From contig JALMGJ010000006.1 of assembly GCA_023362775.1 (NCBI GenBank), positions 3,012,001 through 3,076,000 of the forward strand: a stretch of 64,000 bases of DNA. Reading direction: 5' to 3'. Below, piece after piece: positions 52,301 through 61,165 of the stretch (positions within the stretch are counted from its first letter, which is position 1; the number at the start of each line of letters is the position of its first letter). The notes beneath the pieces were generated by a model that was not told the DNA's origin, did no database searches, and worked only from the letters and a program-made list of their open reading frames with translations. The DNA comes from Charina bottae. Taxonomy: Eukaryota > Chordata > Lepidosauria > Squamata > Charinaidae. Position numbers and translations under genes: made by a program.

Positions 52301-55300
52301 AACTCTGAAGGGCGCTTGGTTTCAGTCACGCCTCCTCTCGCTGAGGACAAAGATAAGGGTATAACGTAAGTTGGTTGCTTCTGAAACCAACTAAGGGTGA
52401 AAGGTTATTTCTTCTCTGCCCCTGGTCAGGAAAGTGGGAGGTGAATCTAACGCAGTCAGAAGGAGAGTTAATGGGAGGCCCAGGCTTGGTGGTTTAGACA
52501 AACAGGTGAGAAGGGACACCTGACATCTTTGACATCTGTCAGAGAAAAGGCAGCTTGTCCTGAGGGAATGCCCAGCCTTCACAATTGCTTTATGGTCTTG
52601 TTTGCTCTTTGATTGTAACTGGGTGTGCTTACCTGTCTCTTTAAGATTCATGCCTACAATCTTGAAACAAACACTTGGGAAGAAATCGCAACAAAGCCTC
52701 ATAAGAAGAAAGGTAGGCATCTAGTGAACTGTATTTGTTGGTAGGGATGAAAGGGCGTCTTTGAAGCCAAAAAGAGAATGACTTGTAAGTGCAGGGAGAA
52801 AAACCATGATCCAGAGGCATCATTCACAACCGTTGACTCTTCTAATTTTATTTCTAAAAATCCCCGTTTATTTGTGTAGCTATCAGGAATTGAGCCTGAA
52901 CTGATGAATGCTTTTCCTTTGCCATAGAGCAGTGTTTCACAACCTTGGCAATGCTGGCTGGGGAATTCTGAGAGTTGAAGTCCACACCTCTTAAAGTTGC
53001 TGAGGTTGAGAAACACTGCCATAGAGTTACTGAAACTGTTGCATAAACACACTTAAAATGACTTATACAAAATAGCTGGATATAGGTTAACTCTTTTAGG
53101 CTAATATTTCTCTAATGCTAGTGTAAGTGTTGTTATTTTAAAAAATGTAGATTTAGTGAAAATTTGACTTGTCAGAGATTTTTTTCAATTATTAATTCAG
53201 AATTCAAAATGAATTATTTCAGTTACTTTGTTCTCTAATAAATTTGATACTTAGACTCTTATCACACTTTCTGGAATAATATCCACTGTGCATACTTTAG
53301 GTTAGCTATTGATTGAAAGTAATTTCTGCATACATTTCAAGCTGATACTGATTGTGTCCCATGTTTTATTGTCTTGCTGTCCTTTATCAATTAAGCTTTT
53401 CAGATGCCCATCTAAGACTTCTTAAAATCATGCTTTAGAAAAATGGAAAATTTAATTTCATGGCGCTTTACTTTTTTACTTGTAAACATGGAAAGGGCAG
53501 TTGATGTAGAGTTTTGCAAATGCTTAAGAATCAGAAGCACTGTGGATATCCCCCCCTCCTTTTGGGGGGGCTGATCTCTAATGAAAGAAGCACCTTATTC
53601 CCTCGTAAGTAACCAGTAGCTCACGTTCCTGCCTTTGACCCACAGATTACCCTGCAGCCCGGAGGTGCCATAGTTGTGTACAGATAAAAAATGGTAAGAA
53701 GTGGCTAAATTCGGGGCACGTGCAGCAACAGAAAATTTCCTGTTTCGGGTGGGTGTAAATTGTGTATTTAAAAGACAAACAGCACAACACCTGTGTTGTG
53801 TATTTAAAAGACAAACAGCACAAACACCTATTTTTAAAAAAAGAAAACAGCACAACACCTATTTAAAAAAAAGAAAATAATTTTTAATGAAACCCAACCG
53901 TGCTGCATAGTATTTGCTGTCACGTTCTCGTAATTGCCAGACAGGATTCGGCCCCATTATGGCCCTGGGGCCTGCTAGCGCTCTGGCAGTTCCTTTATGA
54001 GGGGTCTAATTGATATGGTTTGTAAGTCCCTATAAAAATTATAGCGCATCAGCCCATCTCTACATGGGACAAGCATCCTTAGACCTTGGCAGGATTAGAA
54101 CGGCCAAGGTGGAAGGGGAGTCGGCCTTGGAAAAATTGGGGGATGGCTGTGAGAAAGGGAAGGCTGTCTTTGGAATGAATACAGAGGGAGGCATAGCGGA
54201 GGCTTTGAGCTTGAAAGACACAGTGGCAGAAATCCCTTCGCCTCCCACCATCATTGAATCTGTTCGTGGCTTGGGAAAGAATACTGGTGTTTCTTGCCAC
54301 GTACTTCATTTTTATAACAACTCTCTGGAATAAGCGAGGCTGGGAATTTGTAAGCTTCGTGGCTGAGTAGACATTTGAATCCAGACCCCCCCCCCTGGTT
54401 TTCCTCTAGCCACGACTCGCTGGATTAAGGGATACAATTTGCAGATTAGGAATTGCAGCTCCCATAGAGAGGGGATGACGACATAGAAAAGGTGTCAGTG
54501 AAAGAAACCCTTTAGAAAACTGCCTCTTCTCATTCCAAAGTTGATCCATTGATGGGGGGAAAAATCCTTCTGTCTCCTCTCGATCCAGATGTCTTTGTCT
54601 GCGGGGGATACAACGGAGAAGTGATACTAGGAGATATATGGAAACTGAACCTGCAGACGTTTCAGTGGGTGAAGCTCCCCGCAGTGATGCCTGAGCCAGT
54701 TTATTTCCACTGTGCTGCTGTGACTCCGGTAAGAGGTGGTAAAATCCCTTTCCCCAATGAGTCCGATGCAGTTTCCCACCCAACTACTCTGCAGAGGCTG
54801 GGCAGATGAAGCGGCAAGCAGAGAGAGGCGGCTGTTAGTCCACCAGGCTCCTGTGAGCTCATCAGGGTGGGTGGGGGTGTCACAGAAGACAAGATGCTGG
54901 TTGTGACTGTGCAGTTGACACCCTGCCCTTGTTTACATGTGTTGCATATGTGATGTGTGCAGAGGGGGCAAGGCTTTACTTGCATGCTTGTGGCCATCTT
55001 GACTTCGACACTCCCCCCACCCTCTGCAGACGCCCCTGGAGCCCACCCCCACCCCCCTGAGCTGCCATTTGTGCCAGAAGACATCCCAGCCTCCCTCCAA
55101 AAAGCCATGAACTAACGCAACATCCATGGTTAGTAGATGCTTAGTAAATTGGGAATGCTGTAGACATCCCTGTCCAGATTCCAGCAAACCGTTGGACGGA
55201 GTAGCCTATGACATTCTGATTAGCCGTCTGGTGAAGCATGGAGTGGGTGGCGTGGTTATCCGATTAACCGCTGGCTTGAAAACCATCTTCAGGAAGTCTT

Positions 55301-56403
55301 CGTCAGTGGAGCGAGTTACCAAGTAGGGTAGCCCGATGTTCCGTCCTGGGCTCTGTACTCCTCAGCATTTTTATCCATGGCTTTGATGGAGTGACGGAGA
55401 GAACAATTACGGCCTCTGCCGGTGACACAACCTTGGGTGGGGTAGCTGATGCTCTAGAAGAGGGTTTCTCGAAGAATGACCCAAGTGTGGGCGACTGTGA
55501 ACGGGGGCCCCAGTCCAGGAATGGGCAGTTGGGGCAGCAACTGGATTTGTGCAGAGGCCCTCCCGGCCATGGCGGCCACCTGCCCCGGGCTACCCCGTTC
55601 AGAACTAAAGTCCCTGGGAACAGGAGATCCATGAACCTTCAGGCCGGCACCTGAGCCCGTTCCTTCACACTACCTAGGCCAGTGTTTCTCAACCTCGGCG
55701 GCTTTAAGACGGGTGGACTTCAACGCCCAGAATTCCCCAGCCAGCCATGCTGGCTGGGGAATTCTGGGCGTTGAAGTCCACCCGTCTTAAAGCCGCCGAG
55801 GTTGAGAAACACTGATCCAGACCCTCACAGCCTCCAGACCTGGGCAGCTAACAAAAATGCAGAATATCAAAGAAGTAAAAATTTAAAAATCCGGGGCAGC
55901 CATTAACGAACAGTTAAACGCCTGTCAAAGAGTGGTGGCTGTACAGATTTTCCAAGGGCAGAAAGGGTTTCCATTCTGGGACTCTGGAAGCGGGCCGCCC
56001 AGAGGCACTCCCTCCCCAGGCAGTGCAGGTGGGGGTCCTTTGCGGCCCTCCCCCCTTCCCCGTCCGCTGCCAGAAGGTGCCGGGCCGCGCGTTAGAAGCT
56101 GCCTCGCTGGGGGGAGATGGCGCCCGCTTCCCAGGGGCCTTGCGAGGCGCAGCTTTCCCAGCAGCCGTCCCTGTTGTTTCTGATGCTCCGCAGGCCGGCT
56201 GCATGTACGTCCACGGAGGAGTGGTGGACATTCACCGAAACAGACGGACTGGCTCTCTCTTCAAGATGTGGCTGGTCGTTCCCAGCCTCCTGGAACTGTC
56301 TTGGGAGAAGCTTCTGCTTTTCTTCCCCCACTTAGCGAACCTCAGCCGATCGCAGCTTTTGCACCTGGGACTGACGCAGGGACTCATCGAGCGTTTGAAA
56401 TGA
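39933..56403 (+). CDS. KLHDC10: KLHDC10 gene, nine of ten expected coding exons
   Basis: KLHDC10 is a kelch-propeller substrate receptor for CUL2-elongin ubiquitin ligases. It recognises C-terminal degrons, including alanine-tailed products of ribosome quality control, and has been linked to ASK1 activation through PP5. Exons: 39933-40071, [expected exon 2 not found], 46526-46747, 48183-48337, 50562-50710, 52000-52084, 52646-52712, 53646-53693, 54589-54728, 56194-56403. All junctions are GT-AG and in phase. Kelch motifs are visible as VFGG/LGGG/CGG repeats, and the C-terminal block SLLELSWEKLL...LTQGLIERLK is nearly identical to human. The sum of found exons is 1215 nt; adding the roughly 87-nt exon known from human gives about 433 aa (human 442). 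Confidence 0.96.
40460..40560 (+). mobile_element. 5S rRNA-derived SINE or pseudogene fragment
   Basis: GGTTAGTGCCTGGATAGGGG and ACCACCAGGAAATCCCAGGG resemble the 5S rRNA 3' half (GGTTAGTACTTGGATGGGAG). Too diverged to be a 5S gene. A second fragment is at 47715-47830. Confidence 0.6.
40945..41214. mobile_element. CpG-rich hAT MITE, perfect 8-bp target duplication
   Basis: CAGGGCTTTCCAAAG to GTTTGGAAAGCTCTG, flanked by GGCTAGAC on both sides (40937-40944, 41215-41222). The interior holds several internal palindromes built from AACCCGGAAGCGCTG. Confidence 0.9.
41608..41811. mobile_element. CpG-rich hAT MITE, perfect 8-bp target duplication
   Basis: CAGTGCTTTCCAAAG to GTTTGGAAAGCTATG, flanked by GTCCAGAG on both sides. 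Interior distinct from the copy at 40945. Confidence 0.9.
41905..42240 (-). mobile_element. tRNA-derived SINE, near complete
   Basis: Reverse copy of the 10630 family: GGTAAGGTTTCCCCTTCCAG 3' end, TCTAGGGGGCGGCGCTCATC, and a GGTCTCGACC-like B box at the far end. Confidence 0.82.
42645..43262 (+). repeat. tRNA-SINE with the same 102-bp internal tandem expansion (4 extra units)
   Basis: Same unit and same junction as 6640-7690, with four extra units between head and 3' end. Here in KLHDC10 intron 1. Confidence 0.88.
43725..43830 (-). mobile_element. tRNA-SINE head fragment
   Basis: CTGGTTTCTAACCTGGTGCC and TTAACCACTACACCAAATTG. Confidence 0.8.
43976..44479. mobile_element. CpG-rich hAT MITE, 504 bp, perfect 8-bp target duplication
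   Basis: CAGGGCTTTCCAAACTC to GTTTGGAAAGCCCTG, flanked by GCGTAGGG on both sides. The two halves form a long inverted repeat (CGAAAGGGCAGGCTCCGGGG against CCCTGGAGCCTGCCCTTTTG). Confidence 0.9.
44490..45540. other. KLHDC10 intron, nothing recognised
   Basis: AT-rich sequence without an identifiable repeat or exon; searched for the missing exon 2 without success. Confidence 0.4.
45547..45620. mobile_element. hAT MITE right half
   Basis: GCTGGCTGTGGAATTCTGGG to CCAAGGTTGAGAAACGCC. Confidence 0.65.
45594..46252 (+). repeat. long direct repeat, copy 1 (about 660 bp)
   Basis: Nearly identical to 49379-50267, apart from a few substitutions and one 218-bp insertion in the other copy. Both start in AGGTTGAGAAACGCC-type sequence and end at CCTCTGAACCTAGGTT. 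Lies upstream of KLHDC10 exon 3. Confidence 0.92.
46526..46747 (+). CDS. KLHDC10: KLHDC10 exon 3, first kelch repeat
   Basis: Acceptor CTTTAG; enters in phase 1 with HRVPPARSGHRCVADN and LYVFGGYNPDYDESGG; ends ...PRELASMS at a GTAAGT donor. Colinear with human residues after HRPPPARSGHRC. Confidence 0.95.
46853..47212. mobile_element. solo LTR-like insertion, 360 bp, 5-bp target duplication
   Basis: TGTCAGAG...CCCTGACA termini with TAGTG repeated on both sides (46848-46852 and 47213-47217). The TG..CA ends and 5-bp duplication fit an ERV/LTR element; orientation unclear. Confidence 0.75.
47715..47830 (+). mobile_element. 5S rRNA-derived SINE fragment
   Basis: CCTGGTTGATATCTGGATGG and GGCCATCAGGAAATCTCAGG. 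Confidence 0.55.
48183..48337 (+). CDS. KLHDC10: KLHDC10 exon 4
   Basis: 155 nt from CTCACCAG to GTACAG. It encodes VLHGNNLLVFGGTGIPFGES and CNVKYKRWALFNCRGKKPNR, then IYGQ; near-identical to human. Confidence 0.95.
48338..49378. other. KLHDC10 intron after exon 4, nothing recognised
   Basis: No repeat or coding frame supported. Confidence 0.35.
49379..50267 (+). repeat. long direct repeat, copy 2, interrupted
   Basis: Second copy of 45594-46252, downstream of exon 4, carrying a 218-bp palindromic insertion at 49651-49868. Confidence 0.92.
49651..49868. mobile_element. palindromic Penelope-type insertion with 12-bp target duplication
   Basis: Arms of about 90 bp meet near 49740 (CCAAGGGGCTTCTTCAGTCT and its complement), with a short unpaired tail GGATGACTGAGAACCTTCAT. 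CTTGCATCAGCT / CTTGCATCTGCT flank it. The empty site is seen in the other repeat copy. Confidence 0.8.
50562..50710 (+). CDS. KLHDC10: KLHDC10 exon 5
   Basis: 149 nt from CCTGTCAG to GTCAGC (phase 2). It encodes AMAIINGSLYVFGGTTGYIY and DLNTREWTQLKPNN. A MITE fragment begins about 80 bp past the donor. Confidence 0.95.
50790..51032. mobile_element. mariner-like MITE, internally deleted
   Basis: GTACGGGTAGTCCTCGCTTA to AAGCGAGGGCTACCTGTAC; a shortened copy. Confidence 0.75.
51300..51435. mobile_element. palindromic hAT MITE with target duplication
   Basis: CAGTGTTTCTCAACCTTGG to GGTTGAGAAACACTG, flanked by TTATAGTT on both sides. Confidence 0.9.
51654..51940. mobile_element. CpG-rich hAT MITE next to exon 6 acceptor
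   Basis: CAGAGCTTTCCAAACTG to AACTTTGGAAAGCCCTG, flanked by GGTTACAC / GGTTACAT. Interior of GCCGCC/CATGCGCG-type sequence gives spurious open frames. Confidence 0.88.
52000..52084 (+). CDS. KLHDC10: KLHDC10 exon 6
   Basis: 85 nt from CTTTCAG to GTAATT. It encodes YRHEIAHDGQRIYILGGGTS and WTAYSLDK. A hAT element ends only about 50 bp upstream of the acceptor. Confidence 0.95.
52646..52712 (+). CDS. KLHDC10: KLHDC10 exon 7
   Basis: 67 nt from CTTTAAG to GTAGGC (phase 1). It encodes IHAYNLETNTWEEIATKPHK, as in human. Confidence 0.94.
52928..53022. mobile_element. hAT MITE, left arm deleted, with target duplication
   Basis: CAGTGTTTCACAACC to GTTGAGAAACACTG flanked by CCATAGAG on both sides. 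Confidence 0.85.
53050..53645. other. KLHDC10 intron 7 remainder, nothing recognised
   Basis: AT-rich, no features supported. Confidence 0.35.
53646..53693 (+). CDS. KLHDC10: KLHDC10 exon 8 (48-nt microexon)
   Basis: Only 48 nt from CCACAG to GTAAGA. It enters and leaves in phase 1 and encodes YPAARRCHSCVQIKN, matching human FPAARRCHSCVQIKN. Confidence 0.93.
54589..54728 (+). CDS. KLHDC10: KLHDC10 exon 9
   Basis: 140 nt from GATCCAG to GTAAGA. It encodes DVFVCGGYNGEVILGDIWKL and PVYFHCAAVTP; a kelch repeat. Confidence 0.95.
55175..55480 (+). pseudogene. decayed CR1/jockey-type reverse transcriptase fragment
   Basis: Broken frames resemble the VTSGVPQGSVLGP..INDLDEG region and then the FADDTKLGGVADTLEG block of CR1-type RT; here the latter reads SAGDTTLGGVADALEEG, with the catalytic ADD already lost. 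In KLHDC10 intron 9. Confidence 0.6.
55681..55816. mobile_element. palindromic hAT MITE, near-perfect arms
   Basis: CAGTGTTTCTCAACCTCGGC to GAGGTTGAGAAACACTG; arms almost mismatch-free. Confidence 0.88.
56194..56403 (+). CDS. KLHDC10: KLHDC10 terminal coding exon
   Basis: Acceptor CTCCGCAG, then 69 codons and TGA. It encodes AGCMYVHGGVVDIHRNRRTG and the C-terminal elongin/CUL2-binding region SLLELSWEKLL through LTQGLIERLK, almost unchanged from human. Confidence 0.96.
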   Translation, partial: AGCMYVHGGVVDIHRNRRTGSLFKMWLVVPSLLELSWEKLLLFFPHLANLSRSQLLHLGLTQGLIERLK

Positions 56404-58600
56404 CCGTCCTGCTGGCCGAGGCTAACTTAAGAAGCGGCCCCTCTCGCCCTTCCCTCTCGCTCATTCTCTTCTCTCTCTGTATTTATGGTCCTGTGGAGGA
56501 TGCTGCCAAGGAGGCAGGAGGCCCTGCTCTAAAGCCTTACTCTGCAGAGGACTTCAAATGCCTTTCCTGTTGTTATTTTTTTTTTATTTTAGAATTTATT
56601 ATACTCTGCTTTTTTAATTTATGGAGACCTATAAATACATCATGAACGAAAGCTGCTGTTGCTGAGATAATTTGTACTGGTTTTGCCGCACGCTTGTAGT
56701 CGCCTTGCAAGGCGAGGATCCGGCCGCTGCCTCCCCACTTTGTAAGATGGGCTCATCTGCATCGAACGTGCTGCAGACGACGCTTGGCTCCCCCTGGAAT
56801 CCAGCGAGGCGGAACGTGAGGGGATGAGAGAGACCCGGCTCCGTCTCGCCACTGGTTTGCGGTCCTTTTGCAGACGTTGCAGCCGGCAAAACCAGGGGCT
56901 GCCCCTTGTGACTGTCTAAAATGGGTCATTTGTCGTCCTTTCCTGCTGAGACACCCAGTGTGAGTTTTGTTTACGTGCTGCTGGCTGGCTTCAGCCCAGT
57001 TGCCCGACCTAGAAAGGTCATTGCCGAGTTGCCATTCCTATTTACATCGAGCACGAGAAGAGTTGTTAGAAAAAGAACCATGAAGATACGCTATTTTTTC
57101 CTGTTGCAAGTGTGTTTGTGTGAGTAACGGGGTGGGGTGGGGGATGCAAGTTCAGTGCTGCAGCTGTATTGGCAACTAATTTTTCTTCTGCTGTTCTTAC
57201 CACCGGCCTTTTGAGTTCTTGCTTTCACTCTTTTTTTTAAAAAAAAAATGAAATCCTGTTCCGATTGGACGGAGAATATCCTCTCAGAAAAGCTTTTCGT
57301 TAGCCAATTCTTCATTCCCAAGAAAGGCCGTGTTACAGCTGGTTTGTCTCTTGTGCATGAGCAAAATCCCCAATATTTTGCTGTGAACAGTGTTTGCCTT
57401 TTTAAAATATGCTGGAAAAAGAAACCATGTCTGCGTCTTAATTGTTGTTCTGAATGTTTGTTGAAACCGGTCCTGTAAAATGTTGCACCTGAACTGGCAT
57501 CAAACCGCAGCCTGAGAAACGAGTGTCCCGGTTCTGTTTTTTTAATGTACTCGGAAGTCTGCTGATGGTCATTGTTCTCTGTCGTCTCCGAGGTCGGAGT
57601 GCTGCAACTGTTTCTGGAACCGGTCAGCGTGGGGGAAAGGGGCACCCGGCGCCCTCACGTGTAGCCTCAGTGCGTGGCTCGACTCTGAACAGGGTCAAAC
57701 GCCGCACGGACCGCGATCCGGCAAGCCTGCCCCTTGCCCTCGATGCAGAGCCAGCTTTCCATCCTGACTTGCGACCCCGGTTTATTGACAAGTCTAAACC
57801 CGCTCGCCTGTTAGCAGAAAATTGTTTGCTCTAAAAATACGCAGGGGAAAGATGGGAAAGGATATCCTGCCTCCGTGTCCCCCGTCCTGTCAGGTGGAAA
57901 GAAGCCCTGAGCAACGTGCATTGGCCTCGCAGAGGTTCTGTCTGGATGGCTGCGTCTCTTCCTTGCTGTCCTGGAAGAAACTTGGCGGGTCAGGGAGAGA
58001 TTATTGCAATGGGCTTTGGCATATCAGATTTATACAGCCATTGTTTTTCTGTCTTTGTTACCTCTTTTAAAAGCATGAAGAACTTTGTGGTTGTGGGAAC
58101 TATCTTTTGTCCATATAACCCCTTTGTTGCTGGAAGCAGCCCTCGAACCCCAGGACTGTACAGCGGGCGGGGGTGGCTCACCGCGGGTGGGGGGTGCAGA
58201 GCTTGAAAGGGACCCTATTTGGGAGCAGCAGTCAGGTTGCAGCTACATCCGGCCAAGATGCAAGGGTGGATCTGCCCCCTTTTATTTAGAAGAGGGAGGA
58301 GCTGCCTTTTCCCCTCACAGGTGGGGAAGGGAAGGGGGTGGGTTCGTTTTTTGCAGCTCTTCCTCCTCTCCAGGGTGAATGATTAGAGCAAGCTTGCCCT
58401 CCTTTTTTCTAAAAGTGAGGGACACAAGCTAACTGAGCAACTTGTGAAACTGATTTTTTTTTCCAGCAGCCAGGGTTCCTTCCACTGACAAAACGACAGA
58501 ATTGCTTTTTTTTTTAAAAGGCACATGGCGGCACTTTAAACACTTTTATTATAGCATAAACTGGGATCGTGTAATAAATTGGACTTTGTGGAAAAAACAA
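56404..58600 (+). other. KLHDC10: probable KLHDC10 3' UTR
   Basis: About 2.2 kb lacking recognisable repeats follows the stop. An AATAAA at 58573-58578 is followed by a GT-rich TGGACTTTGTGG. Extent is inferred; a second AATAAA occurs near 59481. Confidence 0.5.
58573..58578 (+). terminator. candidate KLHDC10 poly(A) signal
   Basis: AATAAA with a downstream GT-rich element, 2.2 kb past the KLHDC10 stop. Confidence 0.5.
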
Positions 58601-60649
58601 AGTCAACCAAAAGCAACCAGCATATCCTTCCTGCAACAGGAATTAAGGATGTAGATAAATTTCATTTCTGTGGCCCCAAACGGGCCAGGCCCATTTATGT
58701 TGTGCAGTCCGAGGCAGCAGCTTAATTTCTGCTGACCTGCCTGTCTGGCTCACCAGTCAGCGACTGATTTAGGCCGGGAAGTCCGTGTGTGTGGACAGGC
58801 CGGAGCAGTTGGAGACAGGCAGGCTGTGGCGTCTGACGCACGGGCCTTAGGCAGGGCTCCCTCCGAAACAGCAAGAGCTGACGCAGAGCCCAAGGAAGAA
58901 GGTAGACCAGGCTTTGCCAGAAGCTGGAAGGTTTTTCCCCCCGAGCGCTCCGGGGCCTTGCCCCCACAGGGGACGACGGCCAGCACGTCGGGGAGAGCTG
59001 CTCCACTCTGCCTACGGCTGTTCTGAGGCTGCTTTCAGTTCGTTCTCCAGTAACTGGACAGGGAGGCTCTAAGTAAGTTTTGCGTATTGCCCCTCGGATT
59101 CCAGTTCTTCACCCTGCCATCTCACCATCCTTACTCCGACTGGCCCAAAGGCCAACTCCTGGTCCCGGTGAATTAAGGGCTGCCAGCAACCATACAGCCC
59201 GGGAACTGGTTCAGGACAGCCACTGCCTCGTGTCTCCCGTTTCAGTGTCACCCGTGGTCGGTCTGCTTGGCACTTGGCTGAATAGGCAGGTGGCGCCTTT
59301 CCCTCCTCCTCTAAGCCCTTATCGTTAGGGTTGGTTTCATGCTGAATCACGGACCAGCCATCCATTGTATTATTTTATTTGATTATAACTGTATAATTCA
59401 CTGTTCTGCCTTACTATGTGTTCTTTGAGTTCTGTGAATCCCTAACCCTATTGTGAATTTATTTTCCATGAACACTGTAGAATAAATATTGGTGATCTGC
59501 AGTCTGAACCCATGTTGGTTTCACAGAAGAATTGAATGCCCACCCTTCCTTTCTAGCTCTCGGTCCAGACACAGCAAGAAAGCAGTTGGCTTTGAAATCA
59601 GTAAGTCCGTAACTCTGGAAATGTGGAAGAGGGAAAAGGAACACGTAGTGGATGCTATTCTCAAAACAGGCAAAAGCTTTGCAAAGCAGGTGATCTGGAA
59701 AGCATTTGGCCCACCACCTTCAAGGTTAAATGTACAGGCAGGCACCCTCTGACAAGATGCTCAATCAGCTACTAATGGAGATGCCACTGCCTTCCCAGGA
59801 TGGAAATGCAGGCTAAAACAAATTTTGTAAAATGCAGTTCCTATGTCTCCGCATCTCCATCTGGGTCAACTAGTTACTGTCACATCTAAAACTGAAGTTG
59901 AATAAAACGGGGGTTAATAGAAGAATCGTTTACAGCCACAATAATTTAGCTCGGCCATCTCGTGCCGCGTACATGGGGACTATGACTCCCAGGGTTTCTA
60001 GTCTGATGGGAATTGTAGTCCTGGCCCTTGGGAAGACACCAGACTGGAGAAAGCTGCGCTATCATGTTAGCAGCAGCGTCAAAGCCAAGCCCCATGCTAG
60101 ATCCAGGGGGGTAAAAAAGGAACAGGTTCTGCTCAGTCCACCTCTACCTCTGGGCTTCGTAAATCTGACTTGCTCTGTCAGATTTCTTGCTCCCCACGAG
60201 GCCCGTCACGCCCTCGGCACCCGGAATCTCCAGCCAATGCAAGCTTAGGGGACTGTGTCCCAAACACGTATGCCGTTGGCCCTGGTGACTCAGGATGATG
60301 GGAGATGCAGTCTGCCGCACAGCTCCCCAACCTGCTTGGGGGCTTCGCTTGGCTTTCCTTGTCGGGACGGAAGAGGCGCTGTGCTCCTGGGCAACGTATG
60401 TAGGACCCCTCCAATCCACAGATGATCCTTCAAGCACATCTGGCAAAGAGGAGCGAAAGAGCCATAAAGCTGTCTGGATGGCCCTTTTTTCTGCCTCTAA
60501 CCAAAGCTGGTTTACAAGCCAAGAGGTGGGTGCGCGTGGGGGGGGGGCAGGAGATGCCAATTCCACAGCTGCCTCAGGAGCCAATATTCTCCCACCATGG
60601 GTCCTGAAACAAAAGGTATCTTCTCCAGCGCACTGTAAAGAATATGTTC
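58600..60649. other. intergenic between convergent genes, nothing recognised
   Basis: No repeat or conserved coding sequence supported in about 2 kb. Confidence 0.35.
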
Positions 60650-61091
60650 AAAATTGGCTTCCTTTATTTTGGGCTCCGTCTCAAGACCAGTGGCGGCTGG
60701 AGTGGAGCTGCACGGCAAAAGCGTGAGGTAGCTATGAGGAAGAGATGAAGCACAGCACGTCCCCGATTGGTCTTAAAAATCACCAGCATCCTTTAGTCCA
60801 CAGGGGTCACCTGCCGTGCAACCTCTTCTGCCCCTAAACGTTCTTCATTGGTCAAGAGTTTGCCAACATCTTCTGCAGCTCCCACCCGAATCTTTGTAGG
60901 GTTTTACGCTGGAAGGACACCGAGAGGCTCATTAGCTGGAAGTGTCAGTGGCTGCCTTGGGATATAAATGTAAGAGGAAGCTGAAGTCTGTCCTGAGCAC
61001 CTCCCTACGAGACAGTCGTTTCTTGAAGCGCTTGTGGGGAGCTCCTGCCTTTCCAAGGGACAGAAATACGGAAGCCCAGCGGCGTGACCGC
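60650..61091 (-). other. possible CAX 3' UTR
   Basis: About 430 bp from the CAX stop to a minus-strand AATAAA at 60663-60668. No repeats recognised. Inferred. Confidence 0.4.
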
Positions 61092-61165
61092 TCAGCAGCC
61101 AGCAGGAGAAGGGGCAAAATAATAAACAGCCAGGAGGATAAAATAGACCATCACCAGCACAGTAC
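61092..61165 (-). CDS. CAX terminal coding exon
   Basis: Enters with two bases completing the Gly codon, then TVLVMVYFILLAVYYFAPSP, AGC and TGA: one membrane helix and a short tail, as at the end of CAX proteins. Confidence 0.72.

Noticed and set aside
54010..54333. 107-aa frame in KLHDC10 intron 8
   Set aside because: No recognised similarity and no splice-site support.
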